Shown in pieces: positions 1 to 10,995 of a stretch of 64,000 nucleotides of DNA. The notes under the pieces are model-generated. The model was not told the origin of the DNA, made no database searches, and saw nothing but the letters and a program-made list of their open reading frames with translations. Origin of the DNA: Dasypus novemcinctus (taxonomy: Eukaryota > Chordata > Mammalia > Cingulata > Dasypodidae); assembly GCF_030445035.2 (NCBI RefSeq), contig NC_080688.1:68047449-68111448 (forward strand), in the 5' to 3' direction. Numbering within the stretch: position 1 is the stretch's first letter; each line of letters starts with the position of its first letter. A program made the position numbers and the translations under genes.

Positions 1-779
1 ATGTTAAGTGTCACAAAAGGAACAGAAAGAAATGATACAAGAGAGTGAAGAGAAGCACCACAGAGAAGGGCAAAAGTGTTTCACAGCAGCTAACCAAATT
101 TCCTGAAGGTGAAGTGTACACTCTGAAGTGAAGAAACCAAATCCATTATTTACAGCAGTAAATGTGGGAATTGAGTTAATCAAAGGTGGCAGACGGTGTC
201 ACAGAATGGAATAGGTAGAGAAGAAGAGGATGGGGATTCACAAAAAATTGTACTGACTAGCCACATAGGCAAGAATTTGGCAGCACAGATTAGTTTGTTA
301 ATGTCTTCTAGACTGGAAGATTATCCTCTTTCCCCTCCATAAAAGATTCTACTCTCCGTAAGAAAGGAACTTCTTGCGAATACCTGTCTCAAAGGAATCT
401 AAGGCATTCAGTGATGAGTAAGACAATGAGCAGGTACTGTATCAATACAAAAATACTTTAAGAACAAAAGAAGCAAAAGAGCATCTATTGTAACAAAGAA
501 CATTCACAATAAAATATTCATGAAGCAGAAGAAGACCAAAGCAAACACATCTACAAATAATGAGCTGTGAAAAAAAAAAAGAACTTAGGAAAGATATGGT
601 AAATAATAACAAAATAGGAGAGACCAGATCTGAGGAAAGTCATCACAGAAATGGAGACAAAATTGGAAGGATCACAGTGGAGAAGAGACAACATGAAAAT
701 CAGAGAAAAGGACCTAGGGGAAGATATGCAACTTTAAAAAACATATATAGGCTTAGATAGAACATTATAACTATTATAG
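1..779. other. AT-rich intergenic DNA, nothing recognised
   Basis: This stretch is purine-rich with many A runs and no frame with coding character. The 66-codon open frame at 560-760 is Lys/Arg/Glu-rich only because the DNA is A/G-rich. It directly precedes an L1 ORF2 remnant, so part of it may be decayed L1 sequence, but I see no motif that proves this. Confidence 0.4.
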
Positions 780-2450
780 AAAAGAATGGCAAAAGAGATT
801 CAATATTTGCATAATTGGAGTCTCTGTTGTTGAACAGCATTAAAATATAGAAAAGAATAAATAATTAAAATGTAATTTAATAAAATTTTATTTAAATAAA
901 AAGACAAATATATATGTAAAAACTCACACCATGCAGTAGGAAACATTGACCTAAATGATCAACATAGAGACATATCCAAGTAAATTAGTTAGATGTAAAG
1001 ATTTTAAAACATTCTCTAGGCATCCAGGCAGAAAGATCAAGGCACATATTAAAAGAATAATTAGGCAGGTCTCAAATTTCCTCTACAGCAATAGAGAATA
1101 AATTACTATAATTAAAATAAAAAATTAATGAGTTGGAAAACTAAAGTCAACAGATTAGAACTACATCCAAAAGCTGGCTCTTAAAGAAAAAAGTGAATAA
1201 AATAAATAAACTAGTATCTAATCTAAGCAAGGGGGCATAATAAGTGCTTCATGGGAGAAAAAGGAAAGCTGAAATGCATAAAAAAATAATATACTAAAGT
1301 AACCATAGAATTATAGAAAAATTTAATGTCTAGGAGCTATTTGCCCAACCCCATGTAAATAATTTTGAAAGCTTGGTTAAAGTAAATCATTTTCTAGGAA
1401 AATATTTTTCAAAATATCTCAGAGAGAAAGAAAATATAATTATGCTAATTTAAATAGAAGAAATAGGTAAAAGCCAATTTATTCAGCTTGTTTACATAGA
1501 GGAATTCTATCAACATTTTAAAGAACAATATTTCAAATATTTAAGAACAGAGAATAAGACATTTTTATGAAGTGAATAACTATTGATATCAAAGCCTGAT
1601 AAAGATTGCACAGAAAGAGATAAAATCCCATATATGAATATCAATATAAATATTCTAAACAAATCATTAGTAAACATTGAGGTTCATATATGTGAACATT
1701 AAAGGTTCATATATGTGAACAAATATCTTTTATTCCTTGCACAAATAGTGCAAGGTGCTCAGAATTAAAATACATATTAAAATGCACCATTATAATTGAT
1801 CCAAGGAGACAAATAATCACTGAAAAATATCTGATAAAACTTAACATTTTATTATTGCTCAAAGCAATAAAAAAATGAATCAATGGCTATATCCTCAACA
1901 TGGGAAAATATATCTATCTTAGCCCAAAACTTATGTATGCTTAATGAGGGAATCACTGGAAATATTTCTGCTATCCGTTTTTCCACATTCTACTGTGACA
2001 ATTATGTAACATTATACTGGACATACTAGTTAGTGCTATAGATAAAATAAAGAAATCAGAACTCTGAAAATGGTGGAAAGTAACAAAACTTGCAGTTGAA
2101 ATGATGAATAATCTAAAATAATTTACAACAAATCTACAGAAAACAGGATAAAGTACTTTTGTAATAAAGTAAAAGAATAATGTCCAGAGATCCGCTGCAT
2201 TCATGTATACAAACAACTGCCAGTTAGAAGATATAATGGAAGATACATCTCACTTACAAGGGCAACTAAAAAGATAAAATACCTGCAAATGAAATCAATA
2301 CAATATGTACTTGACCCTAGGAAGAAAGCTTTAAAACTGTCCTGGAGGACACAAAAGAAAATTGGACAAATGGAAAGATGTGATATTAGATTTGTGGGAT
2401 AAAAATATTGAGTTTACAATATGTAAGGAATTAAGTACATTAAAACTGAT
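780..2450 (+). mobile_element. Ancient L1 LINE, ORF2 remnant (part 1)
   Basis: The plus strand reads as a heavily decayed L1 ORF2. Near 1165-1200 the conceptual translation keeps a decayed K-S-W-x-x-K-K-x-N-K motif from the endonuclease/reverse-transcriptase linker. Around 1350-1480 and 1500-1680 the order of phrases matches the known L1 reverse-transcriptase region, including the segment equivalent to 'FYE...IPKPDKD'. Around 2220-2400 it resembles the downstream ORF2 segment ('KYL..LDP.KKAL...W..MERCDI'). Stops and frameshifts are frequent, so it is long dead. A solo LTR at 2749-3366 separates it from part 2. Confidence 0.75.
1681..1720. repeat. Two tandem copies of a 17-bp near-palindrome
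   Basis: The 17-mer GGTTCATATATGTGAAC occurs at 1681-1697 and again at 1704-1720. Each unit is almost its own reverse complement, and the two lie 23 bp apart inside the L1 remnant. It is probably a small replication-slippage duplication. Confidence 0.8.
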
Positions 2451-2551
2451 TTCTTGTTCACACAAATGTCTAGGGCAAGTATCTTTTATTGGAGGGTGGC
2501 CATCCATGAGTGATTTTGGGATCTAGGTTGTTACTTCCCTCCAGATTGCAG

Positions 2552-2595
2552 GTAAGCATGAGAAAAAACTCAAGTAAGCATGAGAAAAGACTCTT
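2552..2595. repeat. Short tandem duplication, 22-bp period
   Basis: The phrase GTAAGCATGAGAAAA recurs at 2552 and 2574 with nearly identical surroundings. It is a local duplication in non-coding DNA. Confidence 0.75.
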
Positions 2596-2748
2596 AAATG
2601 TGTTGTCCCAAATACAAAATGATATCTCTCTCTTTTTCTATTGGTAACAACTTGTCACACAACCACACCTAGACACAAGGGTGGCTGAAAAATTTAGTCC
2701 CTAGCTGGGCAGCCACTTTTCAGGTTTGGAACTATTTTGATGAGCAGC

Positions 2749-3366
2749 TGTTACTGGATTTTGTTTAGGTTCTTGGCTACGCTGCAGAAATGAATTTCAA
2801 GAGCACATTGGGTAATTTAGGCTAGTAATTTATTCAGGTAGGGAAGGAAGAGAGATGGGAGAAAATAACAGAGTAGAGGTACCAGGCAGAGAGGAAGGAG
2901 CTGAAAAGTGATAAAGAGGGCTGATTTACAGGCTACAATTTCCAATTATAAGTTATAAATGCCCAGGTTTTACTTGCATGGTGATTCAAGTAGGGGAGAA
3001 GGCAGCTGGAGTCTGGGTCCAGAGGCAAGAGAGTGCATAAGAGAGCAAGAGAGCTCATTCAGATCTTGCACCTGGTTTTTGAACTGTTAATTATCCCACC
3101 CTTTTGCTAATGGCAGGGGAGGAGTTCCAGCTGTTTACTGTTTTGATTGCTTATTTCCCCCATCAATCTCCCAGGAGGGCCCAATGATAAAGTCCTTAGG
3201 AGATATCCAGGGCTTCTCCTGGCTTCTGGACGAAGTCTTCTTCTGAGTGGCAGAATCTTGGGGAGGGTCTTCCAGCAGCCATCTTGGGGTTATTGATGTC
3301 CATGTGGTCTTCTTGCCAGGTTCCAGATCCATCTGTTATTTTCCTATCTTACTAGCTTGCTTTACA
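2749..3366 (-). mobile_element. Solo LTR, family B, copy 1
   Basis: This 618-bp block matches a second block at 45431-46046 along its whole length. On the minus strand it has the layout of an LTR: a TATA-like TTATAA/TTTATAA stretch (plus positions about 2946-2960), then an AATAAA signal (rc of TTTATT near 2829-2835), with terminal TG...CA dinucleotides. No retroviral internal region flanks it, so it is a solo LTR. It interrupts the old L1 ORF2. The 5-bp flanks (GCAGC, GCTAA) match only partly, so the target duplication is decayed or the borders are off by a few bases. Confidence 0.6.
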
Positions 3367-3399
3367 GCTAACTAAATTTGTCCCACACATATCCTTGAA

Positions 3400-4012
3400 T
3401 AGGCAGACTCAACATTATAAAAACATCAATTCTCCCATTAATTTTTAAATTTAATATATTTCCATGTAACAGATTGGTGTTTTGAAATAGACAAGATGCT
3501 TTTAAGACTTATATGGGAAATTTAAAAGTAAGTATAGGGTAGGAAAACTCCAAAAAAGATAAATGAAGGTTAAATAGTTTTGCCACATATTAAAATATAT
3601 TTTTAAGTCCCAATGATTAAAATAGTGAGATACTAGTACATGCACTAATGAATGACCAAAGGAAAATAATTGAAAGCTCAGAAATAGTTTTAAATTGATA
3701 TGAACAAATTTAGTATACACTAACTAGAAACTACAAATCAATGGGGAAAATGATAGAATACCAGGATAAACTCCAAATAGATTAAAGATTTAAGAATAAA
3801 AAATTTAAAAAATGTAGGAAGATTTCAAAAAATATTTCTAATTGTAATTTAACATTTGTGAAGAAATTATTTTGAAAATTGGTAAATTGGGCCACGTAAA
3901 AATTACAGAAAAAGTTCTGAATGAATTTTTGATCTTCTTCTACATTGCTTTTCGTTTCAGGCATATACAAATTATTCACTTTAATTGAAGTTCTCATAAA
4001 GAGACATTTATG
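3400..4012 (+). mobile_element. Ancient L1 LINE, ORF2 remnant (part 2)
   Basis: The text resumes the L1 ORF2 sequence interrupted upstream: the 'NQRCFEIDKMLLRLIWEI' type segment, then a segment equivalent to 'LPHI..YF.VPMIKIVRY' and the downstream tail. It is full of stops. Together with 780-2450 it represents one old L1 insertion split by a younger LTR. Confidence 0.65.
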
Positions 4013-4238
4013 ACCAAGTTCATGAATGAGTAGGCAATGACAGCTACAATCTAGTTGATAGCTTGGCCATTGATTCTAAGATGAAAGATGTAAAAAAAAA
4101 ATAAATACCTCGTGTCAATATCAATGACATACGGTACAATATGTGAAAGTAAAGCAAGCATGCTTTACTAATTTGACCAAATTGACTAACCTTTACTAGC
4201 TTGAGCATGCTTTACCAGCTTGAATCTAGGATGAATAG
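4013..4238. other. Unique sequence
   Basis: No gene or repeat is recognised in this short AT-rich spacer between the L1 remnant and the next LTR. Confidence 0.4.
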
Positions 4239-4716
4239 TGTTAGAGAAAAAATGATGCTCCCTGGGACACGGGGACTGAGGCTTGCAGGCAGGAGTTTAT
4301 TGAGAAGTTCTCCCAACAGAGGGAGTCTGAAGATGAGACTTTAGCCCACTTGTGGAAGGTGGTGGATATGACTTTATACACTACGTCAATAGGCGGGGAA
4401 ACGTTAGTCTGTGGGGAGGGGGTCAGAGTCTGAGTATAGCCTGTGGTTAATCAGGGGCTGTGAAAATGAATTCTCCTCGTGCATGGCTTGGGCATAGCAG
4501 GGTAAGAGGTAGCCCACTTGGAATGTGGGAGTCTGAAAGGGAGGGGTCCTTTTCTGCTCCATTCCCGATGTGATATGGCTTATCCTTGGGGGGAAATATA
4601 TTGTTGTCCGCAGATAGGCATCTTGCTCAATTGATGGGAATGGAGTGACAGCCTTATGATCCCTTAATCATTGCAAACCTTGTAAGGGGGAGATTCTAAC
4701 AAGTAGCTATCTAACA
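4239..4716 (-). mobile_element. Solo LTR of an endogenous retrovirus (family C)
   Basis: Read on the minus strand this 478-bp block begins TGTTAGATAG and ends TCTCTAACA, so it has TG...CA ends with short inverted repeats (TGTTAGA / TCTAACA). It has a good TATA box (GTATAAAG, plus about 4372-4379) and an AATAAA signal about 75 bp downstream (plus 4296-4301), which fits a U3-R-U5 layout. No internal retroviral sequence adjoins it. The 5-bp flanks do not match, so the target duplication has decayed. I cannot name the family. Confidence 0.65.
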
Positions 4717-6299
4717 ATTGATCATTGACAACATGCTTATTGTCTCAGAGATTGCCATATTAATTTCTTTATCACTTGTTGGAAAATAATTATATTAGTA
4801 ATTTATCTAAAGACTATCTCAGTATTAATCTTAACTCTAGATTAAAGTCTTCAGTAATATTTATCCTGCTTATTTGCTAAACATTTACTAGATGCCATTA
4901 TTTGGGGTTTAATAAAAAGGAATGGGTGGGGTTACTTTTTATTGACTATTTACACTCACACATAAACACAGGCATACCACACTCTTTCTCAATATAGTCC
5001 AGGGCTGAAAAGGGCTAATAATGTCCACAGCAGGGAAAAACAAATAAGAGCAAATTCGTGAATCAGATTTCTGTTTTTAGTTCTATCGTGAAGGATAATT
5101 GTTTGTTACCGTAAATAACAGTGTATGCCTTGGTTACAGTTTACAGCATGGGGCAATAGTAACTGTGTATATTCCTGCGAAATGCAAGTTATTCTGATTT
5201 TCTTCTGAATAAAGCAAATACAGTATCACTTAATACCAGACACAGAGTAATTAAACAGACACAGAACTTAATTTTATCCAAATAAACAGCAAGCACTGTC
5301 AATGGAAGCAACACTGGTCCACACCACTGTTACTGTCAGCTGGAACTTCTTCCAGTGCAGTCACAAAAGATGAGGCTGTTTGAAAAGTTCTAGTCGCTGT
5401 TTTGTTTTGTTTTGTTGTTTTTCAAGATGGCTAATTGACCCCCAAAGCAAATTCAAGGTGTTTTCTTATGTCCTTCAGTGTTACAAATTTGGTACTGATA
5501 AATTCTTTTGACATTTATTTTCGAGTAACCAGGTAGTCATGGGCAGAACACTAAGCAATCCTGCTGATACTGAAAGAACACTTTGCTTGGTCATTGAATA
5601 ATTGTGTTGATTGTTCTTTTCTGCCATAGCTTGGAGTTTAACTTTTGTTCTTCACTCTGGTATGTATGGAATGCTGATTATAAATCTGAAGAATGAGGAA
5701 CGTGGTGCTGATAGCTGTAATCCAAATCAATTTATGGCATCTAATACTGAGAACGTAGGTCTTCCTAATTTGGCTTATTCGTGTTGATTTTAAAACAGAG
5801 AGCAGAGAGCATATAAAATCATTCCAAACATACACTCTTTTAGAATTTTTAATTTGTTTTTTAATTTGATGACTCAACACAATCTCCTCCGAGTGTGACT
5901 GACATCCTCAGTGCCTTTTTCTGGTGCTGGTGACCTTTTTGACATGGCCGGCTGCTAAAGAGTTAAACCTATTGGCATGTTTGTCATACTCGTGCTTAAC
6001 AGTCCCTTAAGCAAGCCACAAATCTTCCTTGCTCTGGATGACAGTTAATGAACTGTAAAAGCCTTGCACCAATATTTCTACTTCATTTGCAGGCTCAAAG
6101 AAAGCAAGTTTGTTTTTCACCCTCGCAAAGAACCAATTGTATTTCTTAGGAAAGTAAGGATGATTTGTTTTCATGCGGCTCTTTTTATTTAGGAGGACAT
6201 CTTTTGAGCTTGGGAATTTGATTCAGAAATGCACAAGCTTCTAAATCTTTTCAGAATGTTTTATGTACCGGTTGTGTTTTATTAGCCTCATTATTTTGC
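4717..6299. other. Unique intergenic sequence
   Basis: About 1.6 kb with no gene and no clear repeat apart from a short TTTTG run near 5396-5415. The part around 5900-6220 is the least repeat-like and has balanced composition, so it is a reasonable place to test for conserved non-coding sequence. Open frames here are short and lack coding character. Confidence 0.4.
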
Positions 6300-6445
6300 A
6301 AGCTCATCTAACTAACTCTGTGACCTTGAGCAAGTCACTTGACCTCTCTGGGCCTGTTTCCTCATCTGTAAAATAAGGATTATAGTACTTGTTGTGACTT
6401 CCTCACAGAATTCCCCAGAAGATCAGATGAGATGACTGCTATGTT
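6300..6445 (+). repeat. MIR SINE fragment
   Basis: Contains the diagnostic MIR core and 3' text: CTGTGACCTTGAGCAAGTCA followed by ...CTTGACCTCTCTGGGCCTG and TTTCCTCATCTGTAAAAT. This is an ancient tRNA-derived SINE shared by mammals. Confidence 0.85.
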
Positions 6446-7439
6446 TTTTAAATATTATTTAAAATTACTTGATTAAAGATTATATTAATTCTCAAAAGCT
6501 TTAAATCATATTTTTCCTAGTACAATATATGCATATATATGTGTGTACAAATACCTTTAGATTTATATATATTTAAGTATATTATATATATGTATATATG
6601 TAGATAAATACGTATTCCTCTACCCATTTGTGCAGGTTCTAGAAGGTATAATATTTTCGAAAACTAGCCAAAAAGGAACATAATTAGGTGTGAGAAAGTG
6701 ACTGATTGAAGCAAGAGCAGCAATACATTGGAACAAGTTTTAGTTGCATATTCTAGAATAATTGTTATAGGCATGTCCTTAGTTATAATATGCTTTACTT
6801 TAAATTTTTATTGGAACCACATCACAAATTCTAATGTCTTTGCAAACTGTTGTTTCATTTGAGCTCTATTTAATATTTACCAGAATGTTGTCATTCGAAA
6901 TGATTTTTCTTCCAGTTGTCATTTTGTTGATTTTAGAAAGAATTATGTTTCCTTCAGTTTCTCCTCCATCATCCATCTGGCATCTTCTCTTGCCTTGCTC
7001 TGCTGGGATTAGACAGCATTAGAGTCTTGAACCAAGCGTTCAGGTTGATTGCTGATGCATTTTTCTCAGCTGTTGATCTTTTTCAGGGTCCTGTTAATTT
7101 TGTCATGAAATTTATCCAAAAAATTCTGGTTCTCCTTTAAAGCAGATTCAGCTCCACTTTTATGCTGGAGAATTTGGTAAATGTGGGTTTTTTAGGCCCT
7201 TTGCCGTTCTGAATCACAGCTTGCAGTTGTGGTAGAACATGGCCCACTACCAGACATGACTCTGCTCAGTGACCCTGGATTCTAAAAGACCCTCTTGGTG
7301 GGCAGACCTGTCCACTCTAGTTGCTGGGTCTGTATCTTTGAAATGTTGATATCAGTAAGATTTTTTGTCATTATCTGTCTCCTCGTTCAAATTTTCTTCA
7401 TCTACTTTCTTTTCAATTAACTAAATTAAGTTTATTCAG
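6446..7439. other. AT-rich spacer, no gene
   Basis: Contains an AT/TA-rich tract around 6520-6605 (TATATA and TGTATA runs). The remainder (6600-7440) shows no recognisable gene. The later half may belong to an old LINE, but I cannot assign it. Confidence 0.35.
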
Positions 7440-8092
7440 GTTTTCTCTGTTTTTACCCAATGTCCTTTTTCTATCCTAGGATTCAACATTCAGGAAATCG
7501 CATTCCTGTTAGTCATCATGTCTGCTTAGGCTCCTCTACGATGTGACTTGCCTTGTTTTTGATGCCCTTGGCAGTTTTGAAGAGTGCCGGTCAGGGATTG
7601 TGCAGGATATCACTCAATTTGGATTTGTCTGTTGTTTTTCTCATGAGTAGATTAAGGTTTTGGGTATTTGTATTTAAGGTTATGGGTCTACAAAGGGAAA
7701 GTGCCGTTTTCGTCCCATCGTATCAAGGGTGCATGCTATCATTGCTGAGGTCATTTTTGCCAGATTTCTCTGCTATAAAGTTAGCTTCCCTCTCTCTTTA
7801 CATACTTTACTCTTTGAAAGGAAGTCACTATGTGCAGCCCACACTTGAGGAGTGGGGAGTTATTCTCCATCTCCTCGAGGGCAGTGTCATCTACATAAAT
7901 TATTTGGAATTCTTTTGCATGGCAGATTTGTTCTTTCTCCTCCATTTATTTATTTATTCAATCATTTTATCACTGTGGACTCATAGGCATTCATTTCATA
8001 CTTTGTATTATAGTTCAACACTATTTATTTTGTTCTCATATTGTTCTACCTTTGGCCATTGGGGTCTTTTGTAGTTGATGCCTGCATACCTT
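7440..8092. mobile_element. Old L1 (L1ME-like) 3' region fragment
   Basis: The wording matches a common ancient L1 3' segment: 'AATGTCCTTTTTCTATCC', the 'CTCAATTTGGATTTGTCTG' phrase, 'GGAAGTCACTATGTGCAGCC', and 'CATAAATTATTTGGAATTCT' leading to 'TTGTTCTACCTTTGGCCATT'. The 173-codon open frame at 7553-8074 is a chance frame through this non-coding repeat. The exact subfamily is from memory, and I have not fixed the strand. Confidence 0.6.
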
Positions 8093-8440
8093 TATTTAAT
8101 TTCCCCCCCTCTCCTGGTTGTCTGTTCTTGGTGTCTATTTGCTGCATCTTGTTTCTTTGTCTGCTTCTGTTGTCGTCAGCGGCACGGGAAGTGTGGGCGG
8201 CGCCATTCCTGGGCAGGCTGCTCTTTCTTTTCACGCTGGGTGGCTCTCCTCACGGGCGCACTCCTTGCGCATGGGGCTCCCCCACGCGGGGGACACCCCT
8301 GCGTGGCACGGCACTCCTTGTGCGCATCAGCACTGCGCATGGCCAGCTCCACACGGGTCAAGGAGGCCCGGGGTTTGAACCACGGACCTCCCATATGGTA
8401 GACGGACGCCCTAACCACTGGGCCAAAGTCTGTTTCCCAA
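8093..8440 (-). mobile_element. tRNA-derived SINE (armadillo DAS type)
   Basis: On the minus strand the head reads like a tRNA gene. It has an A-box (TTGGCCCAGTGGTTAGGG, plus about 8409-8426) and a B-box (GGTTCAAACC, plus about 8371-8381), followed by a GC-rich body with CpGs, ending in a T/A-rich tail on the left (TTTATTTAATTT). The copy at 62233 is the same family. I recall this SINE as typical of armadillos (DAS family), which is the main clue to the organism. It is not a functional tRNA: the cloverleaf is incomplete and a long unrelated body follows. Confidence 0.85.
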
Positions 8441-8466
8441 TATGTTCTTATCATTGGGTTCCTTTC

Positions 8467-8558
8467 CCCTCCTTTCCTTCCTTCCTTCCTTCCTTCCTTC
8501 CTTCCTTCCTTCCTTCCTTCCTTCCTTCCTTCCTTCCTTCCTTCCTTCCTTCCTTCCA
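8467..8558. repeat. (TTCC)n microsatellite
   Basis: About 90 bp of nearly perfect CCTT/TTCC tetramers lie some 30 bp beyond the head of the SINE. The array produces spurious long open frames (Phe-Leu-Pro-Ser and Lys-Glu-Gly-Arg repeats) on both strands. It is likely polymorphic in length. Confidence 0.97.
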
Positions 8559-8639
8559 TCCGTCCAGGGCCATCAAATTCTTAGTGCTGCTCAAAGGGAT
8601 GATTATCTTTGTAGGCAGAAAAGCAGCAAGAATGAAAAC

Positions 8640-8830
8640 ATAGTGTTTTTAATTCTCATGACAACCCTTTGAGGAGAATGCTATGACTTTTTAGATGAGG
8701 GAACTGAGGCACACAGAAGAAAGATAACTTTTTCCAGGTCATACAGCTTCTAAATGGGGAAGGCAGATTTTGAACCCACACAATTATTTCCAGTGTTAAG
8801 CTCTTAACCATTCAGCAATACTGCTTCTGT
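8640..8830 (-). repeat. MIR SINE fragment
   Basis: The minus strand carries the MIR sense sequence. On plus it reads GATGAGGGAACTGAGGCACA, then a 'GGTCATACAGCTTCTAAATG' phrase and 'TTTTGAACCCACA', ending 'CTCTTAACCATTCAGCAATA', which is the reverse of the tRNA-like MIR head. Confidence 0.8.
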
Positions 8831-9924
8831 GGACCTATTTTTCTAGAGAGTGGGGGTAATGCAAAATAGAGTCTGGACAGGGGATTTTTTTTTTTTTCCT
8901 GTTAGATTTGTTCCTGGTAGCTTAGCCACTTCAGATAAATACTGTCTCCTAAACCCATAATCCCAAAGATGCCACCTTCTAGGCCCAGTTGGCTTGGCCT
9001 AGAAGGTCAAGAAGCATCTTCCAAACTCCAGAACATGACCTCTCACCCCTAAGGACAGACGGAGAGACAACAGGTGAGCCTCGAGTCTAGGTACTTTCTT
9101 GGGCACAACAGTCTCTGCTTCTGCAGGTCTGGTCACTGAGTATGAAGCACCTTGAAACATGCAACATGCTTTAAAACTGTAAAATCTTACCACCATGGCA
9201 ATAATTTGGGGGAGGGATAGGGTGGTGTCTGTCCCCTAATTACTTTAGACTCCCCCTATAGCATGTGCACACCAGCTACCAGGAGGTCCTTAATCATTTC
9301 TTATTACACGAGGGAAAGGAAGGAAATGAATTCATGAACACAGCTCAGGGGCCGCAGTCTGCTGCAGGCTATAATTTGCCTGAGCGCCAGTCCTCTCCTG
9401 GCCAATCTTGAGTTTGCATCCTGGGAGGTGAGACCATTGCAGAATCAATAACTGGGGGAGGATGTGAACTATCTCATAAGAATTGCTGCCACTCAGTTCC
9501 TGTGTGGGGCTGGTAATTCAGCTGGGACTAAGAGGTTACTCTGCTATCCATATGTGAATTACTCACTTTTGTGGACCAAATTCACCTTATTTAGCTTGCT
9601 TCTCTAGCTCTGCTTTGTACTGTCTTCTCTTAGGGAATACTAACCAAGCTCCATATTGATCTCGGTGAAGTGCAATCAGGAAGGAACTTAGTTAGCTGCA
9701 AAAATCACAAACACCATTAAAGAGGCAAATATAAATGAGTTTTGAATTATACTGTTTTGGATTATCTACATCACTGCACACCCAGGTTCTCCTCCCCTGT
9801 ATGAATAACCTGCAAGACATCTAAAGCCCTGGGGGTGGGAAGATTTCTTTAGTGGACTCCAAAGTGCTCTTTTTACAGGGCTGCCCTCCTCCATCTGACT
9901 TTACTTCCTCCTTCCTTTCTTCTT
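8831..9924. other. Unique intergenic sequence
   Basis: No gene, RNA or confident repeat is seen. A short poly-T run lies at 8887-8898. Open frames are short and without motifs. Confidence 0.4.
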
Positions 9925-10452
9925 CAGCCTCCGATGTGCTCTTCTAACTTCAGGGGAGGGGTCTTCAGTGTGGTGATATATTCTTGCTTTGAGGACAGGG
10001 CTAGATGAAGAAGACCACTCTGGTGGATTGGACAGTTGTTCCCCAGGACGTGTGCCCTCCTTTCCTGTAGGAGGGTTCTGCATGCCCACCTGTTGCCATG
10101 GGCCTTGCAGTTCTCCTGGGGAGCAGGGTACCTGCCCCTGGCTTGGCCATGGGATGTGCCTTAGCCAGTGGAATGGGAGCAGATGCCTTGTCTGAGCAGA
10201 AGCTGTAAGAGGCACCTAGATTCCAATAACATTGCCATGCTCTTTTCCCTTTTCCATAAGGGCAGCATGTTCCCAATAGGGGTTGTTTCTTCAGGGTGGG
10301 TCCCACAATGAGAAGACCTGGGGAGCAGGGCTGGGCAGGCAGAGCAAGTAACATGTATTGTTAATGAGTAATACGAGTGAGAAATACATGTTTGGTGTCA
10401 TAAGCCACTGGAATTTTGGGGTTGTTACAGCAGCAAAGCTGACATACTCCCA
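9925..10452 (+). mobile_element. Old LTR-like repeat (ERVL/MaLR type?)
   Basis: The right end reads 'GAGAAATACATG...CATAAGCCACTGGAATTTTGGGGTTGTTACAGCAGC', the typical polyadenylation and terminal part of an ancient mammalian LTR. The phrase 'GATGTGCCTTAGCCAGTGGAATGG' also fits. The overlapping open frames on both strands (up to 117 codons) are chance frames in this GC-rich block. Confidence 0.45.
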
Positions 10453-10990
10453 TGTGTACTTGAAATAAGAACTATACTAAAGGTTAGGGATAGGCAGCAA
10501 ATTGTGATTTTTTTTTTCCTTACAATGATTATTTTCATGGTTTATTTGGCATCAACTAACATAAATTTATTTCTAAAATTCACTTTCTCATTGTTTTATG
10601 GTCTCCTGTGTTGCTAGAGCCCCAAGCATGAGCTTTGTCTGCTTCTTGAGTGATGTTGGAAAAAAAACATATTTAAGTGGACAAAAGGAAACATTTGCTA
10701 GGAATTAGGATACCTAGTGGCTTACCTATTAATCAGCTCTGTGTGATTTTTGGCAAGAAATAAAACCAGACTGTTAATCAGATTCTTCATCTTTAAAAGA
10801 AGCAGTTTAGACTAAATAACTTAGAGTTTGAGTCAGGTATAAAATTTGATAAGGCTTGAGTGGACCAATAAATAATGCTCTGTTCCCCTAGCCATGATTG
10901 GAACCTATTTTAAGAGACCCACACTCAAGAATCATAGATGAGGGAGATCAAATAGGTTTTATGTGATAAAAGTTCTACTGAAGGACATGA
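10453..10990. other. Unique intergenic sequence
   Basis: AT-rich, with no gene or clear repeat recognised. The part near 10720-10830 could be decayed MIR, but it is too weak to call. Confidence 0.35.
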
Positions 10991-10995
10991 CTCAG

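Noticed and set aside
2749..3366. Intact endogenous retrovirus
   Set aside because: Only solo LTR-like blocks are seen here and elsewhere; no gag, pol or env sequence lies between any LTR pair in the window.
7553..8074. 173-codon open frame on plus
   Set aside because: It lies wholly in an old L1 3' region whose non-coding text I recognise, and the peptide is Leu/Phe/Ser-rich with no domain.
8371..8426. tRNA gene
   Set aside because: A- and B-box-like motifs are present, but they form the head of a SINE with a long unrelated body and A tail; no complete cloverleaf.
8041..8643. 200-codon open frame on plus, and a 127-codon frame on minus with Glu-Gly-Arg-Lys repeats
   Set aside because: Both run through a SINE and a TTCC microsatellite; the repetitive peptides come from the tetramer array.
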